A DNA stretch of 64,000 bases from an uncultured Lachnospiraceae bacterium (GTDB lineage: Bacteria; Bacillota; Clostridia; Lachnospirales; Lachnospiraceae): NCBI GenBank assembly GCA_951800685.1, contig CATOJY010000010.1, positions 1 through 64,000 on the forward strand, in the 5' to 3' direction. The notes under the pieces are model-generated. The model was not told the DNA's origin. It searched no databases and saw only the letters and a program-made list of their open reading frames with translations. A program made the position numbers and the translations under genes. Positions 9,073 to 17,203 of the stretch are shown piece after piece; position 1 is the stretch's first letter, and each line of letters opens with the position of its first letter.

Positions 9073-9116
9073 TAGATTTTCTCAAGCAACGTTTTAAAGA
9101 TGCCTGAGAAAATCTA
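9073..9116 (-). other. long stem-loop just after gntP
   Basis: TAGATTTTCTCA (9073-9084) is exactly complementary to TGAGAAAATCTA (9105-9116), and the stem continues inward to about 16 pairs with one G-U. It begins 7 bases after the gntP stop. No U-tract follows on the minus strand, so it may stabilise or process the mRNA 3' end rather than terminate it. Confidence 0.5.
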
Positions 9117-9122
9117 TTCACG

Positions 9123-10481
9123 TTATGCAAAGAAAGAAATCACAAGCGCCACTACGAATCCGGTTCCACCCACCAACGTCTCCATAATCGTCCATGTCTT
9201 AAGTGTTGTCTTTTCATCCATCCCCACCAGTGATTTTACCAGCCAGAATCCAGAATCGTTGAAATGGGAGCATACCGTTGCGCCGCCTGCCACTGCCGCT
9301 GTCGTGCAGGCCAGATACAGGGGAGACAGATCCGCGATCCCCGGCATTGCCGCGATAATGCCTGCCGCCATCGTCATAGCCACCGTCGCGGATCCCACAC
9401 AGATCCTGACCAATGCCGCTACGATAAATGCCACCACAACGATCGGCAGATTTGCCGAAGACACCGCGTTACCGATCAGATCACCCAGCCCGGAATACTG
9501 CAGCATATACCGCAGCACACCGCCACAGGCAGTTACCAGCAAAATCAATCCTGTAGGCTCCAACGACTTCGTCATGATCTTTTCCAGCTCTTCCATATTA
9601 TATCCATGTTTCAATCCGAGAATCAGCATCGCCGCAATCGTAGCAATCAACAGCGCCACAAAAGGCTCTCCCAGGAAACCGAAGATCGGTGCCAGCCCGC
9701 TCAGTGCTGGTACGACTCCTGCTACGGAATCCAGAATGATCAGTACCAGCGGAATCAGAATAATGCCCACAATTGTCCAGAACTTCGGTAACTTAGACTC
9801 ATCAAAATCTGCCTGGTTCGCTACATGCTCCGGCACCGGAACCATGTATTTATTGCCGCAGATAGAACCCCACACAGGGCCCGCAACCACCATTGCCACA
9901 ATACCGCACAGGACGCCTACCATAATAACCCAGCCCAATTCCACATTCAACATTGTTGCCACCAGAACCGGCCCCGGCGTAGGCGGAATAAACGCATGAC
10001 CCACTGCCAATCCTGCCAAAAGCGGAATCGCATAAAACAGCGACGAGCGGTTCGTTCTCTTCGCAAGAGAGAATGCCAGCGGAATCAGAATGATCAGGCC
10101 TGCATCGAAGAAAACCGGCATCGCAATAACTAATCCTGTAATCCCTAACGCCCAAGCCGCTTTCTTGTCACCAAACCACCGGACCATGCTGACCGCCAGT
10201 GTCTGCGCTCCTCCCGAAGCCTCCAGGATCGCTCCAAACATGGATCCTAATCCTACCAGCAGCGCAATTCCCTTTAACGTATTTCCAATACCGTCATTTA
10301 CCGCCGTCACAATATTCTCGAAAGGCATTCCCGCTCCAAGACCGATCACGATCGCCCCCACCAAGATGGAAACCATCGCCTGTACCTTGAATTTAATGAT
10401 CAACAAAAGTAATACTGCAAGCCCCAAAACCGCTGCGATCACCAGCCTGGTCGGGTTCAATGCTATTGCTTCACCAGCCAT
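9123..10481 (-). CDS. gluconate:H+ symporter family (GntP) permease
   Basis: 452 residues from the ATG at 10481, which has AGGAGG 8 bases upstream; the longer open frame adds an implausible Arg-rich leader. The protein is almost wholly hydrophobic with about 12 membrane segments. GntP features include 'IPPTPGPVLVA', 'GGVLRYMLQYSG' and 'HFNDSGFWLVKS'. Members import gluconate or related sugar acids with protons. It sits upstream of the dehydratase, aldolase and kinase, so its cargo should be the acid those enzymes degrade. A promoter and three palindromic operators precede it. Confidence 0.88.
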   Translation of the reverse strand: MAGEAIALNPTRLVIAAVLGLAVLLLLIIKFKVQAMVSILVGAIVIGLGAGMPFENIVTAVNDGIGNTLKGIALLVGLGSMFGAILEASGGAQTLAVSMVRWFGDKKAAWALGITGLVIAMPVFFDAGLIILIPLAFSLAKRTNRSSLFYAIPLLAGLAVGHAFIPPTPGPVLVATMLNVELGWVIMVGVLCGIVAMVVAGPVWGSICGNKYMVPVPEHVANQADFDESKLPKFWTIVGIILIPLVLIILDSVAGVVPALSGLAPIFGFLGEPFVALLIATIAAMLILGLKHGYNMEELEKIMTKSLEPTGLILLVTACGGVLRYMLQYSGLGDLIGNAVSSANLPIVVVAFIVAALVRICVGSATVAMTMAAGIIAAMPGIADLSPLYLACTTAAVAGGATVCSHFNDSGFWLVKSLVGMDEKTTLKTWTIMETLVGGTGFVVALVISFFA

Positions 10482-10583
10482 GATAAAACCTCCTCTTTCT
10501 CTTCTCCTTCTTCGCAGCAGCTCTTCCGATGGTTTTCCTGCCGCAACTTTTACATGATTCTTTACGCTTCCCAACTTCCTCTA

Positions 10584-10598
10584 TAACATCTGACGTCT
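10584..10598 (-). promoter_or_regulatory. GntR-type operator, site 1
   Basis: TAACATCTGACGTCT matches the palindrome ATACATCTGATGTAT found nearby at 11 of 15 positions. It lies just downstream of the gntP -10, roughly +11 to +25 of the transcript, a repressing position. Confidence 0.5.
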
Positions 10599-10615
10599 TA
10601 TGTTATTGTGGTTAA

Positions 10616-10644
10616 ATTATATAATTACGCTCTTTTTCCTTCAA
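10616..10644 (-). promoter_or_regulatory. sigma-A promoter of gntP
   Basis: On the minus strand TTGAAG (10644-10639) and TATAAT (10621-10616) are separated by exactly 17 bases. The -35 abuts operator site 2. Confidence 0.65.
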
Positions 10645-10658
10645 TACATCTGATGTAT
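10644..10658 (-). promoter_or_regulatory. GntR-type operator, site 2 (perfect palindrome)
   Basis: ATACATCTGATGTAT is a perfect inverted repeat around a central T, extended by one more pair on each side (10643-10659). It directly adjoins the gntP -35. The form and position suit the FCD-type GntR regulator encoded next door. Confidence 0.7.
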
Positions 10659-10683
10659 TTATTTCTTCTTCTCCTTTTTGCAC

Positions 10684-10720
10684 AAAAAATGACGAGGAAC
10701 TTCGGTCTCTCCTCATCATC
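10684..10720 (-). terminator. terminator of the gntR gene
   Basis: On the minus strand ATGATGAGGA pairs with TCCTCGTCAT (one G-U) around an 11-base loop and is followed by TTTTTT (10684-10689). It separates gntR from gntP. Confidence 0.8.
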
Positions 10721-10771
10721 TTTTGTGTATTATTGCTATTGTATTTTTTCAGTCGTATGCCCCACGCCTAC

Positions 10772-10786
10772 AATCATCTGATGTAT
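10772..10786 (-). promoter_or_regulatory. GntR-type operator, site 3
   Basis: AATCATCTGATGTAT differs from the perfect site 2 at two positions. It lies 128 bases upstream of site 2, between the gntR stop and its terminator. This spacing could allow looping. Confidence 0.55.
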
Positions 10787-10842
10787 TTACCGAAACAGTC
10801 TCCCGCTGCCGCTTCCCTTTCGTCAGGATTTCCTGAACCGTT

Positions 10843-11568
10843 TCAGTTGTTCCCAGGCATCGCCCTGTCTTCTTTCTCCTCAATGATCTTCATAATCGCC
10901 TGGCGGTTGTAAGTCAGATGCATCATCATGGCGCATTTGGCTCCTACCGCATCCCGCCTCAACACAGCGTCTGTCACCGCCCGATGGGTCTTTAACGTCT
11001 CCTCCATCAGCATATGATGCGTCAGATTGGCAAAGGTATAGACCGCCGTATTGATAACAGGAATCAGTGTCTCCACCACCTGATTTCTACTGCACCTCGC
11101 AATACAGGTGTGGAATTCGATATCCTTACTGATATGGTTGCGGCTGCTCCGGTAGAGCTGCTCCGTTTCATCGCATAGTCTCTTTAGAAGCTTAAGTTCC
11201 TCCCCGGATGCATTCCTGCAAGCTAAAGCCGCAATTTCCGGTTCGATCATCAGCCGCACTTCAAACAGATCCAGCGCCAACTTAAACTTGTCCTCAATCT
11301 TACCAAAACCAAGCGGATCCACATCAATGGAATTGGTGTTGATCACATAGGTGCCTGAACCTCTGCGCACCTCCAAGATCCCCCTGGATACTAACCCCTT
11401 CACCGCTTCCCTGATCGTACTCCGCCCTACCCCGAACCGCTCGGCCAGCTCGAATTCATTGGGAATCTTCTTTCCTGGTTCCACCGGTTCCTGCAGGATA
11501 TACTTCATCAGTTCATCCTCTGTTCTGGCTCCCAGCGGTTTCTTATTCCTATTCTCTGAACTGTACAT
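10843..11568 (-). CDS. GntR family (FCD subfamily) transcriptional regulator
   Basis: 241 residues from the ATG at 11568, which has GGAGG about 10 bases upstream. The frame allows a start at 11610 but without a visible site. The N-terminal winged helix covers about 10-75 ('FELAERFGVGRSTIREAVKGLVSRGILEVRRGSGTYV'). The FCD effector domain follows, with the family's Asp/His pattern ('FEVRLMIEPEIAALA', 'FHTCIARCS', 'THRAVTDAV'). FCD regulators usually bind sugar acids or other carboxylates. With three matching palindromes around the gntP promoter, it is the likely repressor of the sugar-acid cluster, released by a pathway intermediate. Confidence 0.88.
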   Translation of the reverse strand: MYSSENRNKKPLGARTEDELMKYILQEPVEPGKKIPNEFELAERFGVGRSTIREAVKGLVSRGILEVRRGSGTYVINTNSIDVDPLGFGKIEDKFKLALDLFEVRLMIEPEIAALACRNASGEELKLLKRLCDETEQLYRSSRNHISKDIEFHTCIARCSRNQVVETLIPVINTAVYTFANLTHHMLMEETLKTHRAVTDAVLRRDAVGAKCAMMMHLTYNRQAIMKIIEEKEDRAMPGNN

Positions 11569-11646
11569 AGCACTCTGTCCTCCGGCCTCTTTGCCGTTGC
11601 CTGTATCCATAAAAGACTATCTTACTGCAAATCCTTATCCCTATCA

Positions 11647-13224
11647 TTACAATAGCGGCGCCGCCACCTTCATCAGACTTCCTAACAGCTTCACTGTCCA
11701 CTTTTCATGCCGCACTGACTCCCTCGTGACCTGCCTGCATTTTGTTAAGGTAGCCTGGAAGTCCTCCTCAATCTCCGGAACACAGTTCGTACCATACATA
11801 TAGGTGGCACATTCAAAATGATGGTACAGACTCCGGTAGTCCAGATTAATTGTTCCCACTACCGCTTCTTTTGAATCGCTGACAAATACCTTGGCATGGA
11901 CAAATCCTGGTATATACTCATAGATCTTCACACCTGACTCCAGCAGAGATGCATAATGAGTCTTCGCCAGCGCATAGGGGATCTTCTTATCTGGAATGCC
12001 GGGCAGAAGCAGCACCACCTCAACGCCTCTCTCAGCAGCAAATTTTAAAGCTGTCTCCATCTCCCCGTCCAGGATCAAATAGGGCGTCATAATATGCACG
12101 TACTTCAGCGCCCGGTTTAACATATCCATATATACCCGCTCTCCCAGCTGGTCTTCGTCCAGCGGGCGGTCGCCATAGGGAATCACGTATCCACCCGCAT
12201 CCTCCACCGATGGAACCGGAACATTCAAAAAACAATCGAAATCATGTTTCTTTTCTCCCAATTCCCACATTTGCAGAAACATCAAGGTAAAGCTCTTAAC
12301 CGCAGCTCCTTTCAACATGACGGCAGTATCCTTCCAATGTCCAAACCTTTTTTTCTGATTGATATATTCATCCGAAAGGTTAACTCCGCCGTTAAATGCC
12401 GTGTGTCCATCTATGATCAGAATCTTCCGGTGATCCCTGTAATTATAATGGGTTGAGACAAAAGGCGAAACAGGTGCAAAAATCTTGCACTTGATCCCCA
12501 ATGCCCGCAGGCGCTTCGGATAATCATGGGGCAGAAGCGCAAACTCGCAGGAACCATCATACATAACGCGGACGTCCACTCCCTTCTCCGCTTTCCTTGC
12601 CAGGATCTCCAGCACCTGTCCCCACATGATTCCCTCACTCACAATGAAATACTCCATAAAAATAAAATGCTCAGCCGCCTCCAGCTGCCTGATCATCTCG
12701 TCAAACTTATCCTCTCCCAAGGGAAAATAGACCACCGCCGTTTTATCGTACACCGGATGACACCCGCTCCTGCCCATATAATGCGCCAACGCCGCCACAC
12801 CGCCATTCTCTGCTGCTAATCGCGCGCGGATCCTCTCATCCTGCCGGATATATCCTTGTGTCTCCCTGATCATCTTGTTTGTCCAGTCTTTCAGAACACG
12901 GTGTCCAAGATCGCTCTGCGTATATAAGAACAAAAGCACACCGAATACGGGTAGAAGAAGAATTACAATCAACCATGTGATTTTTGCTGTTGGATTACTC
13001 CTGCTATTCAGCAGATAAACCACCATGACAGAAGTCAATATGACTGTGCCTCCAAAAATATGCGGAATGATTCCCTCAAACCATTGGAAAATACTGAACA
13101 GAATCAGAATCTGTGCGACCAGCATCACAAGAATTAGTCCAAAACGGCTGAATATAGCGTGGATAATCCCTTTCTGTCCCTTTTTCAACAGGCTGAGACC
13201 CTTGTTCTTATAATCGACCGACAT
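11647..13224 (-). CDS. cls: cardiolipin synthase (phospholipase D superfamily)
   Basis: 525 residues from the ATG at 13224, preceded by GGAAGGA. Two N-terminal membrane helices lie at about 28-48 and 58-100. Two HKD motifs form the active site: His265-Lys267-Asp272 in 'HRKILIIDG' and His443-Lys445-Asp450 in 'HAKVFVSD', each followed by the conserved N/G residues ('FNGGVNLSDEY', 'VGTINLDYRS'). This is the standard bacterial Cls arrangement, joining two phosphatidylglycerols into cardiolipin and glycerol in the inner leaflet. It stands between gntR and the B12 genes with no obvious functional link. Confidence 0.92.
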   Translation of the reverse strand: MSVDYKNKGLSLLKKGQKGIIHAIFSRFGLILVMLVAQILILFSIFQWFEGIIPHIFGGTVILTSVMVVYLLNSRSNPTAKITWLIVILLLPVFGVLLFLYTQSDLGHRVLKDWTNKMIRETQGYIRQDERIRARLAAENGGVAALAHYMGRSGCHPVYDKTAVVYFPLGEDKFDEMIRQLEAAEHFIFMEYFIVSEGIMWGQVLEILARKAEKGVDVRVMYDGSCEFALLPHDYPKRLRALGIKCKIFAPVSPFVSTHYNYRDHRKILIIDGHTAFNGGVNLSDEYINQKKRFGHWKDTAVMLKGAAVKSFTLMFLQMWELGEKKHDFDCFLNVPVPSVEDAGGYVIPYGDRPLDEDQLGERVYMDMLNRALKYVHIMTPYLILDGEMETALKFAAERGVEVVLLLPGIPDKKIPYALAKTHYASLLESGVKIYEYIPGFVHAKVFVSDSKEAVVGTINLDYRSLYHHFECATYMYGTNCVPEIEEDFQATLTKCRQVTRESVRHEKWTVKLLGSLMKVAAPLL

Positions 13225-13349
13225 AATAATCCTTCCTTTGTACATAACAGACTTCTCTGACATCTATGAAAAGAAAATGAAACCTATTTCTGTATTATAG
13301 CACCTTTTAATATATAAAAATACCCTCTGAAAAAGTCCTTCTTTCCTTT

Positions 13350-13389
13350 CTACAAACAAAAGGAGAATGTCCTGATTTGGACATTCTCC
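13350..13389 (-). terminator. terminator of the DUF4430/ECF-S operon
   Basis: A perfect 11-bp stem, GGAGAATGTCC (13362-13372) with GGACATTCTCC (13379-13389), has a 6-base loop and is followed on the minus strand by TTTTGTTTGT. The plus side has AGTTTTCTTT, so it may act both ways. Confidence 0.85.
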
Positions 13390-13397
13390 AGTTTTCT

Positions 13398-14018
13398 TTA
13401 CGATATCTTTGCATGACCTTCCCCAAACCGCAGCAGCGATATGACCGGTACGATCAGGATTCCACAGAAGAAATTGCTCACACCATGAATGAAATCCCAC
13501 GGCAGCCCTGCTGCGATCCACGCAAGCATCCCTCGAAAACTCAGTCCAAACAAGAGCGCCTGGGCCGGGGCATACAAGGTGCCGAACAGGAATCCATGAG
13601 CCGCACACACTGTCATATAAACAAGCGGCCTCATCCTCTTTGACATATGCTGCGGCAGAAGCATAACAGCGCCCCAAAGAACCGTCCACACATACAAATA
13701 AGGTATCCACCATGTGGCAAATCCACTGAAAATGCCATTTAAAATCACATAGACATAGATTGGATACAACGCCTTTTTCCTGTAAACCACGGTGAAGGCA
13801 ACAACAAAAGTGCCCAGAAGATGTACGTTTGGAAGCACTTCCATCAGCATCTTAGAAGCGTACATCACCGCACCCAGCATGGCAAAGATCGTCAGCTCCC
13901 GTGTTGTGAGCTGTCTGGCACTTTCTCTTTCTTCTACCCTGTAGGCGTTCTCTCCTACGGACGATTCCTGCTCTGCTGTGGGAAATTCTGACCGAATGGG
14001 CGTCCCTTCCTGCCTCAT
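13398..14018 (-). CDS. ECF transporter S component, probable cobalamin-type substrate-binding membrane subunit
   Basis: 206 residues from the ATG at 14018, one base after the stop of the DUF4430 gene, with a GGTGGAG site. Five to six hydrophobic helices cover about 35-200 after a polar N-terminus ('LTTRELTIFAMLGAVMYASKMLMEVLPNVHLLG' resembles the start of S-component domains). S components bind a vitamin and dock to the shared EcfA/A'/T energising module, which is not in this window. Coupling to a DUF4430 lipoprotein and an upstream cobalamin-type riboswitch points to vitamin B12 or a corrinoid precursor. The substrate is inferred, not seen. Confidence 0.75.
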   Translation of the reverse strand: MRQEGTPIRSEFPTAEQESSVGENAYRVEERESARQLTTRELTIFAMLGAVMYASKMLMEVLPNVHLLGTFVVAFTVVYRKKALYPIYVYVILNGIFSGFATWWIPYLYVWTVLWGAVMLLPQHMSKRMRPLVYMTVCAAHGFLFGTLYAPAQALLFGLSFRGMLAWIAAGLPWDFIHGVSNFFCGILIVPVISLLRFGEGHAKIS

Positions 14019-14019
14019 C

Positions 14020-14484
14020 TTACTCCACCTTGAGGGCATAACTGTCTCCCTCTGTGATCTCTGTAACATCAACGCCTGACGTCGCATATTCGCCGTTGAT
14101 ATAGAAAGCCCAATATACGCCGTCCGCATCATAGTCTGCAGTAATACCGTTCACCGTTTTAACGAAAAGGCCGTACTCTCCTTCCTCACCGTCGATCAAA
14201 TCAAGTTCCTGCAGCGCCTCGCCTACCGTTTCTTTATCCGTATGGATCTGAAATTGGGTTTCCCTGCCGTCCTGATCCGTCACTGTCAAGGCAAATTCCC
14301 TGCTGCCCTCTCCTAGGTCGCCGCCTTCCCGCTGCACATTTGCCCCAGTCTGCGCACTCTCCGTACCAGAGGCATCTCCACTGTTTTTGCTGCCATTACA
14401 ACCAACTGTACCAAGTGCCATAGCCACAATAAGCACCATACAAAGGATGAATGACGATACTTTTTTGCTGTACTTCATCTGCAT
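14020..14484 (-). CDS. DUF4430 (transcobalamin C-terminal-like) lipoprotein
   Basis: 154 residues from the ATG at 14484, which has AAGGAG 9 bases upstream. A lipoprotein signal is present: hydrophobic helix at about 10-25 and 'TVGC' with Cys29 as lipid anchor, lacking the usual Leu at -3. A short Ser/Gly/Glu linker precedes a domain of about 85 residues ('TVGEALQELDLIDGEEGEYGLFVKTVNGI', 'YWAFYINGEYATSGVDV', 'GDSYALKVE'), the pattern of DUF4430, related to the C-terminal domain of transcobalamin and intrinsic factor. It is probably an extracellular corrinoid-capturing partner of the ECF S component encoded one base downstream. Confidence 0.8.
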   Translation of the reverse strand: MQMKYSKKVSSFILCMVLIVAMALGTVGCNGSKNSGDASGTESAQTGANVQREGGDLGEGSREFALTVTDQDGRETQFQIHTDKETVGEALQELDLIDGEEGEYGLFVKTVNGITADYDADGVYWAFYINGEYATSGVDVTEITEGDSYALKVE

Positions 14485-14639
14485 GTTCTTTGTCTCCTTT
14501 GTTTTTATTCTTTCTCTATTTTCCCTCTTCGACCGGCCCTCGCAATCGTACCAAAATTGTATGGTAACTGAGAATTGCCTCCATCCGGATATTTCGACTT
14601 GACACAAACTTACTGCCAGCCTTCTCAAAGAAACGCAAC

Positions 14640-14785
14640 GTTTTGGAGCTTCTCCCATTACGTTCTATCTTCAATGGCTTGTCCCGGTCTGTGGCTTCCG
14701 GTCAGGCAGATCGGTTACTATTCTATCACGTGTCTCACGGCGACGGGCTCGTACAGGACTTCCACCTGTTTCCCCGGACAGATAC
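14640..14785 (-). ncRNA. cobalamin-type riboswitch
   Basis: Reading the minus strand from the predicted start near 14785: a 'CGGGGAAACAGGTGGAAGTCC' core (about 14776-14756) resembles the GGGAA...GGTG..A..CC core of B12 elements. 'GAGCCCGTCGCCGTGA' then resembles the B12 box CCCGCCACTGTGA. 'GGAAGCCACAGACCGG' (about 14699-14684) resembles the AAGYCAGGAGACC 3' part. TGTCC near the 5' end pairs with GGACA after the 3' motif to close it. The B12 box is not a perfect match. It precedes the DUF4430 gene by about 160 bases. Confidence 0.72.
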
Positions 14786-14791
14786 TTTCTT

Positions 14792-14820
14792 ATCATAGTA
14801 CTTTGTCCCTGATTGGTCAA
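14792..14820 (-). promoter_or_regulatory. promoter of the riboswitch/DUF4430/ECF-S operon
   Basis: On the minus strand TTGACC (14820-14815) and TATGAT (14797-14792) are 17 bases apart. This places the transcript start near 14785, at the 5' edge of the riboswitch. Confidence 0.7.
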
Positions 14821-14824
14821 CCAC

Positions 14825-14874
14825 ATAAAAAACCACTCCACAGCCCTGATCTGAGATCCGCCATAGAGTGGTTT
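14825..14874 (-). terminator. terminator of the MFS transporter gene
   Basis: AAACCACTC (14830-14838) pairs with GAGTGGTTT (14866-14874), and on the minus strand the stem runs into TTTTTTATG. It lies 30 bases after the transporter stop and just upstream of the riboswitch operon promoter. Confidence 0.8.
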
Positions 14875-14903
14875 CCCATATAACTCATTTTATTTCTATT
14901 CTC

Positions 14904-16208
14904 TTATTTCTTCGCGTCTTTATTCAGCGGCCGTACCATAAACAAACTGATCAGCAGCGCTACAATATAAAGTATAATCGTCAGATACAACACATTCTGA
15001 TATCCCACCGGATTGATGCTGTTGCCGTGGGAATCCTGTATGAATTCTCCTGTGCTGTTTACAATCAGGTTCGCCACCTGGTTACCAGTAAGGCCAGCAA
15101 ATGCCCATGCCGATAAGGTAATACCATGTAACGCACTGATACTTCCCATCCCGTAATGGTCGGAAAGCAGCGTCGGCACATTGGAGAAACCTCCGCCGTA
15201 ACCAGCGTTAACTACGAAAATCAGTCCCAGTACAAGCACGATCAACAGCATATTGCCCTGACCGTTCCTGATGCCGCCTGTCAGCATTACCAGTGCGGTA
15301 AAGATGATAGAAAGCACGAAGATCAGCTTATAGATAGTATTTCTGTCCTTCATAGTATCCGCCCATGCGGAGAACCCAAGACGCCCGCCGGCATTGAAAA
15401 TCGCCGAAACTGTGGAGATCACACCGACAGCGCCTGCAAGACCAATACACTTCACAATCATCTTCTCCTGGGAGATCAATGCCAGACCGCACGTGATATT
15501 GATATAGAACATCAGCCAGATTCCGATATAGTTGGCTACCGGCCTTGTCTTGATTACAGACAGAATGCTCTGACCCTTCTCCTTCTTCTGCGGCTCATGC
15601 CATCCTTCCGGTTTTTTCAACAAAATATGGCCTGTAAACATCATAATGAAATATACCACTGCCAGGATCAGGAACATCTTATAGATGCCGCCTTCGCCCA
15701 GATTCTCCAGCATTGCCTGCATGATCGGGCTGGCGATAGCCTTCGCCGCACCGAAACCTGCTACAGCCAGTCCAGTCGCAAGACCCTTCCTGTCTTCAAA
15801 CCAGAGCATAAGTGTCTTAACCGGAGACAGATAACCGGTTCCCAAACCAACACCCATGATAAAGCCATAGCATATGTAGATACCAATAAGTGCCAACGGA
15901 CTATGCTGATGCTGGCCGCCGTAATAGATGAAGAATCCTGTTCCGGCCATACCTGATGCAAAGCAGATCGCCGCAATCAGGGAAGATTTGTGGATATCTT
16001 TCTCCACCACATTTCCTAAGAATGCCGCCGACATGCCCAGGAAGAAAATTGCGAAGCTGAACGCCCACTCCGTCGCGCCTTTGGTAAAGCCGATGTATTC
16101 CGCGATCTCCTGGCTGAAGATCGACCAGCAGTAAACAGTACCAATACTGCAATGGAGCAAAAGCGCCGGAATCGCGGCACAGATCCATTTGTTTTGACTC
16201 TTTTTCAT
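14904..16208 (-). CDS. OFA-family MFS transporter (oxalate/formate antiporter-like)
   Basis: 434 residues from the ATG at 16208 with GAGAGGAT upstream; a longer frame to 16235 lacks a good site. Twelve membrane helices are expected, and the central loop ('KKPEGWHEPQKKEKGQ') separates the two halves. Family-like stretches are 'CSIGTVYCWSIFSQEIAEYIGF', 'YGFIMGVGLGTGYLSPVKTLMLWF' and 'NVPTLLSDHYGMGSISALHGITLSAWAFAGL'. OFA proteins carry oxalate/formate or other small carboxylates such as lactate or pyruvate; the cargo here is unknown. Single-gene unit with its own promoter and terminator. Confidence 0.85.
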   Translation of the reverse strand: MKKSQNKWICAAIPALLLHCSIGTVYCWSIFSQEIAEYIGFTKGATEWAFSFAIFFLGMSAAFLGNVVEKDIHKSSLIAAICFASGMAGTGFFIYYGGQHQHSPLALIGIYICYGFIMGVGLGTGYLSPVKTLMLWFEDRKGLATGLAVAGFGAAKAIASPIMQAMLENLGEGGIYKMFLILAVVYFIMMFTGHILLKKPEGWHEPQKKEKGQSILSVIKTRPVANYIGIWLMFYINITCGLALISQEKMIVKCIGLAGAVGVISTVSAIFNAGGRLGFSAWADTMKDRNTIYKLIFVLSIIFTALVMLTGGIRNGQGNMLLIVLVLGLIFVVNAGYGGGFSNVPTLLSDHYGMGSISALHGITLSAWAFAGLTGNQVANLIVNSTGEFIQDSHGNSINPVGYQNVLYLTIILYIVALLISLFMVRPLNKDAKK

Positions 16209-16250
16209 GTTGAACTCTATCCTCTCTTTCGTCATTAAAATCTTTTTTCT

Positions 16251-16279
16251 ATTTTACTCTTAATTAGAAAAGATTTCAA
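16251..16279 (-). promoter_or_regulatory. promoter of the OFA transporter
   Basis: On the minus strand TTGAAA (16279-16274) and TAAAAT (16256-16251) are 17 bases apart, about 43 bases before the start codon. Confidence 0.6.
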
Positions 16280-16425
16280 TTCCAAAAAACACGCTTTCGT
16301 TGTTTTTCCCTGTTCTGAGAGAGTAAATATTTTTTTATTTTCTGAATCATATACTATTTTCTCCGCGTTATAATAATCAAAGATTCCAGACAAAGTTCCG
16401 GTTCACACGCCACAGACCGGCAAAA

Positions 16426-17028
16426 GTGACGAATCATAAACATACTCATCATGACAATGTTGACACAAAATCAAGCAACAGGCGAAGTGGAAGGCAGGAT
16501 ATCATTTTGGCACCCGAAGAGGAACTGATCAGACAAATACAAAAAGGCAGGCAGGAATGCCTGGATGAACTGATAGAACTGTATTACCCTGCTATCCTCC
16601 GCTATTGTCTGTGGCATATGCCGGATACAGAAAGCGCCCAGGATGCCACACAGGAAACATTCTTAAGACTGATACGTTTTATTGGGCGCTACAAGCACAA
16701 CGGACAGTTTAAAGCTTATCTCTACCAGATCGCCGCCAATACCTGCATTGACGTAAGACGCCGCCTTCCCAGAACAGAACCGCTGACGGAGGAATTGAGC
16801 TGTCTCATCTGTCAGCCAGAGTCCGGCTATCAGGCTGTCGAGAACAGGCAGCTTCTTGCCACGGTCTTTACCAAACTGCAGGGGGATCAACGGGAACTGC
16901 TCCTGCTGCGCTACGGGCAGGAACTGACCCTGCGGGAGATTGCAGTCATCACGGGACTGCCTCTTCGCACGGTACAGACCAAGCTTAGCAGGGCTGTAAA
17001 GAAAATGCGGAAATTGTTAGACAGATAA
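16426..17028 (+). CDS. ECF-type RNA polymerase sigma factor
   Basis: Up to 200 residues. Sigma-2 lies at about 30-100 ('YYPAILRYCLWHMPDTESAQDATQETFLRL') and sigma-4 at about 145-200 ('LLRYGQELTLREIAVITGLPLRTVQTKLSRAVKKM'). The start is uncertain. The frame opens with a GTG at 16426 that lacks a Shine-Dalgarno, and the first ~27 residues are basic and unlike a sigma domain. A TTG at 16507 preceded by GGAAGG would begin right before sigma-2. It is the first gene of a plus-strand group with a membrane protein, an ABC ATPase and an ABC permease, which it may regulate. No classical anti-sigma factor is next to it. Confidence 0.85.
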   Translation: MTNHKHTHHDNVDTKSSNRRSGRQDIILAPEEELIRQIQKGRQECLDELIELYYPAILRYCLWHMPDTESAQDATQETFLRLIRFIGRYKHNGQFKAYLYQIAANTCIDVRRRLPRTEPLTEELSCLICQPESGYQAVENRQLLATVFTKLQGDQRELLLLRYGQELTLREIAVITGLPLRTVQTKLSRAVKKMRKLLDR

Positions 17029-17203
17029 TTTTGCAAACCAAACTAGTCAATATCATCTGACGCCTCTGTCATGTCATTTACTGGCCAAACATAAAACGTC
17101 CAGTACAAGCTAATACAAGCACTATGACTCTCATGTCACCTATTGAAGAGGCCTCATTACTATCATTACCGCCACATACCAGGCGGTGGAATGGAGACTG
17201 ATT

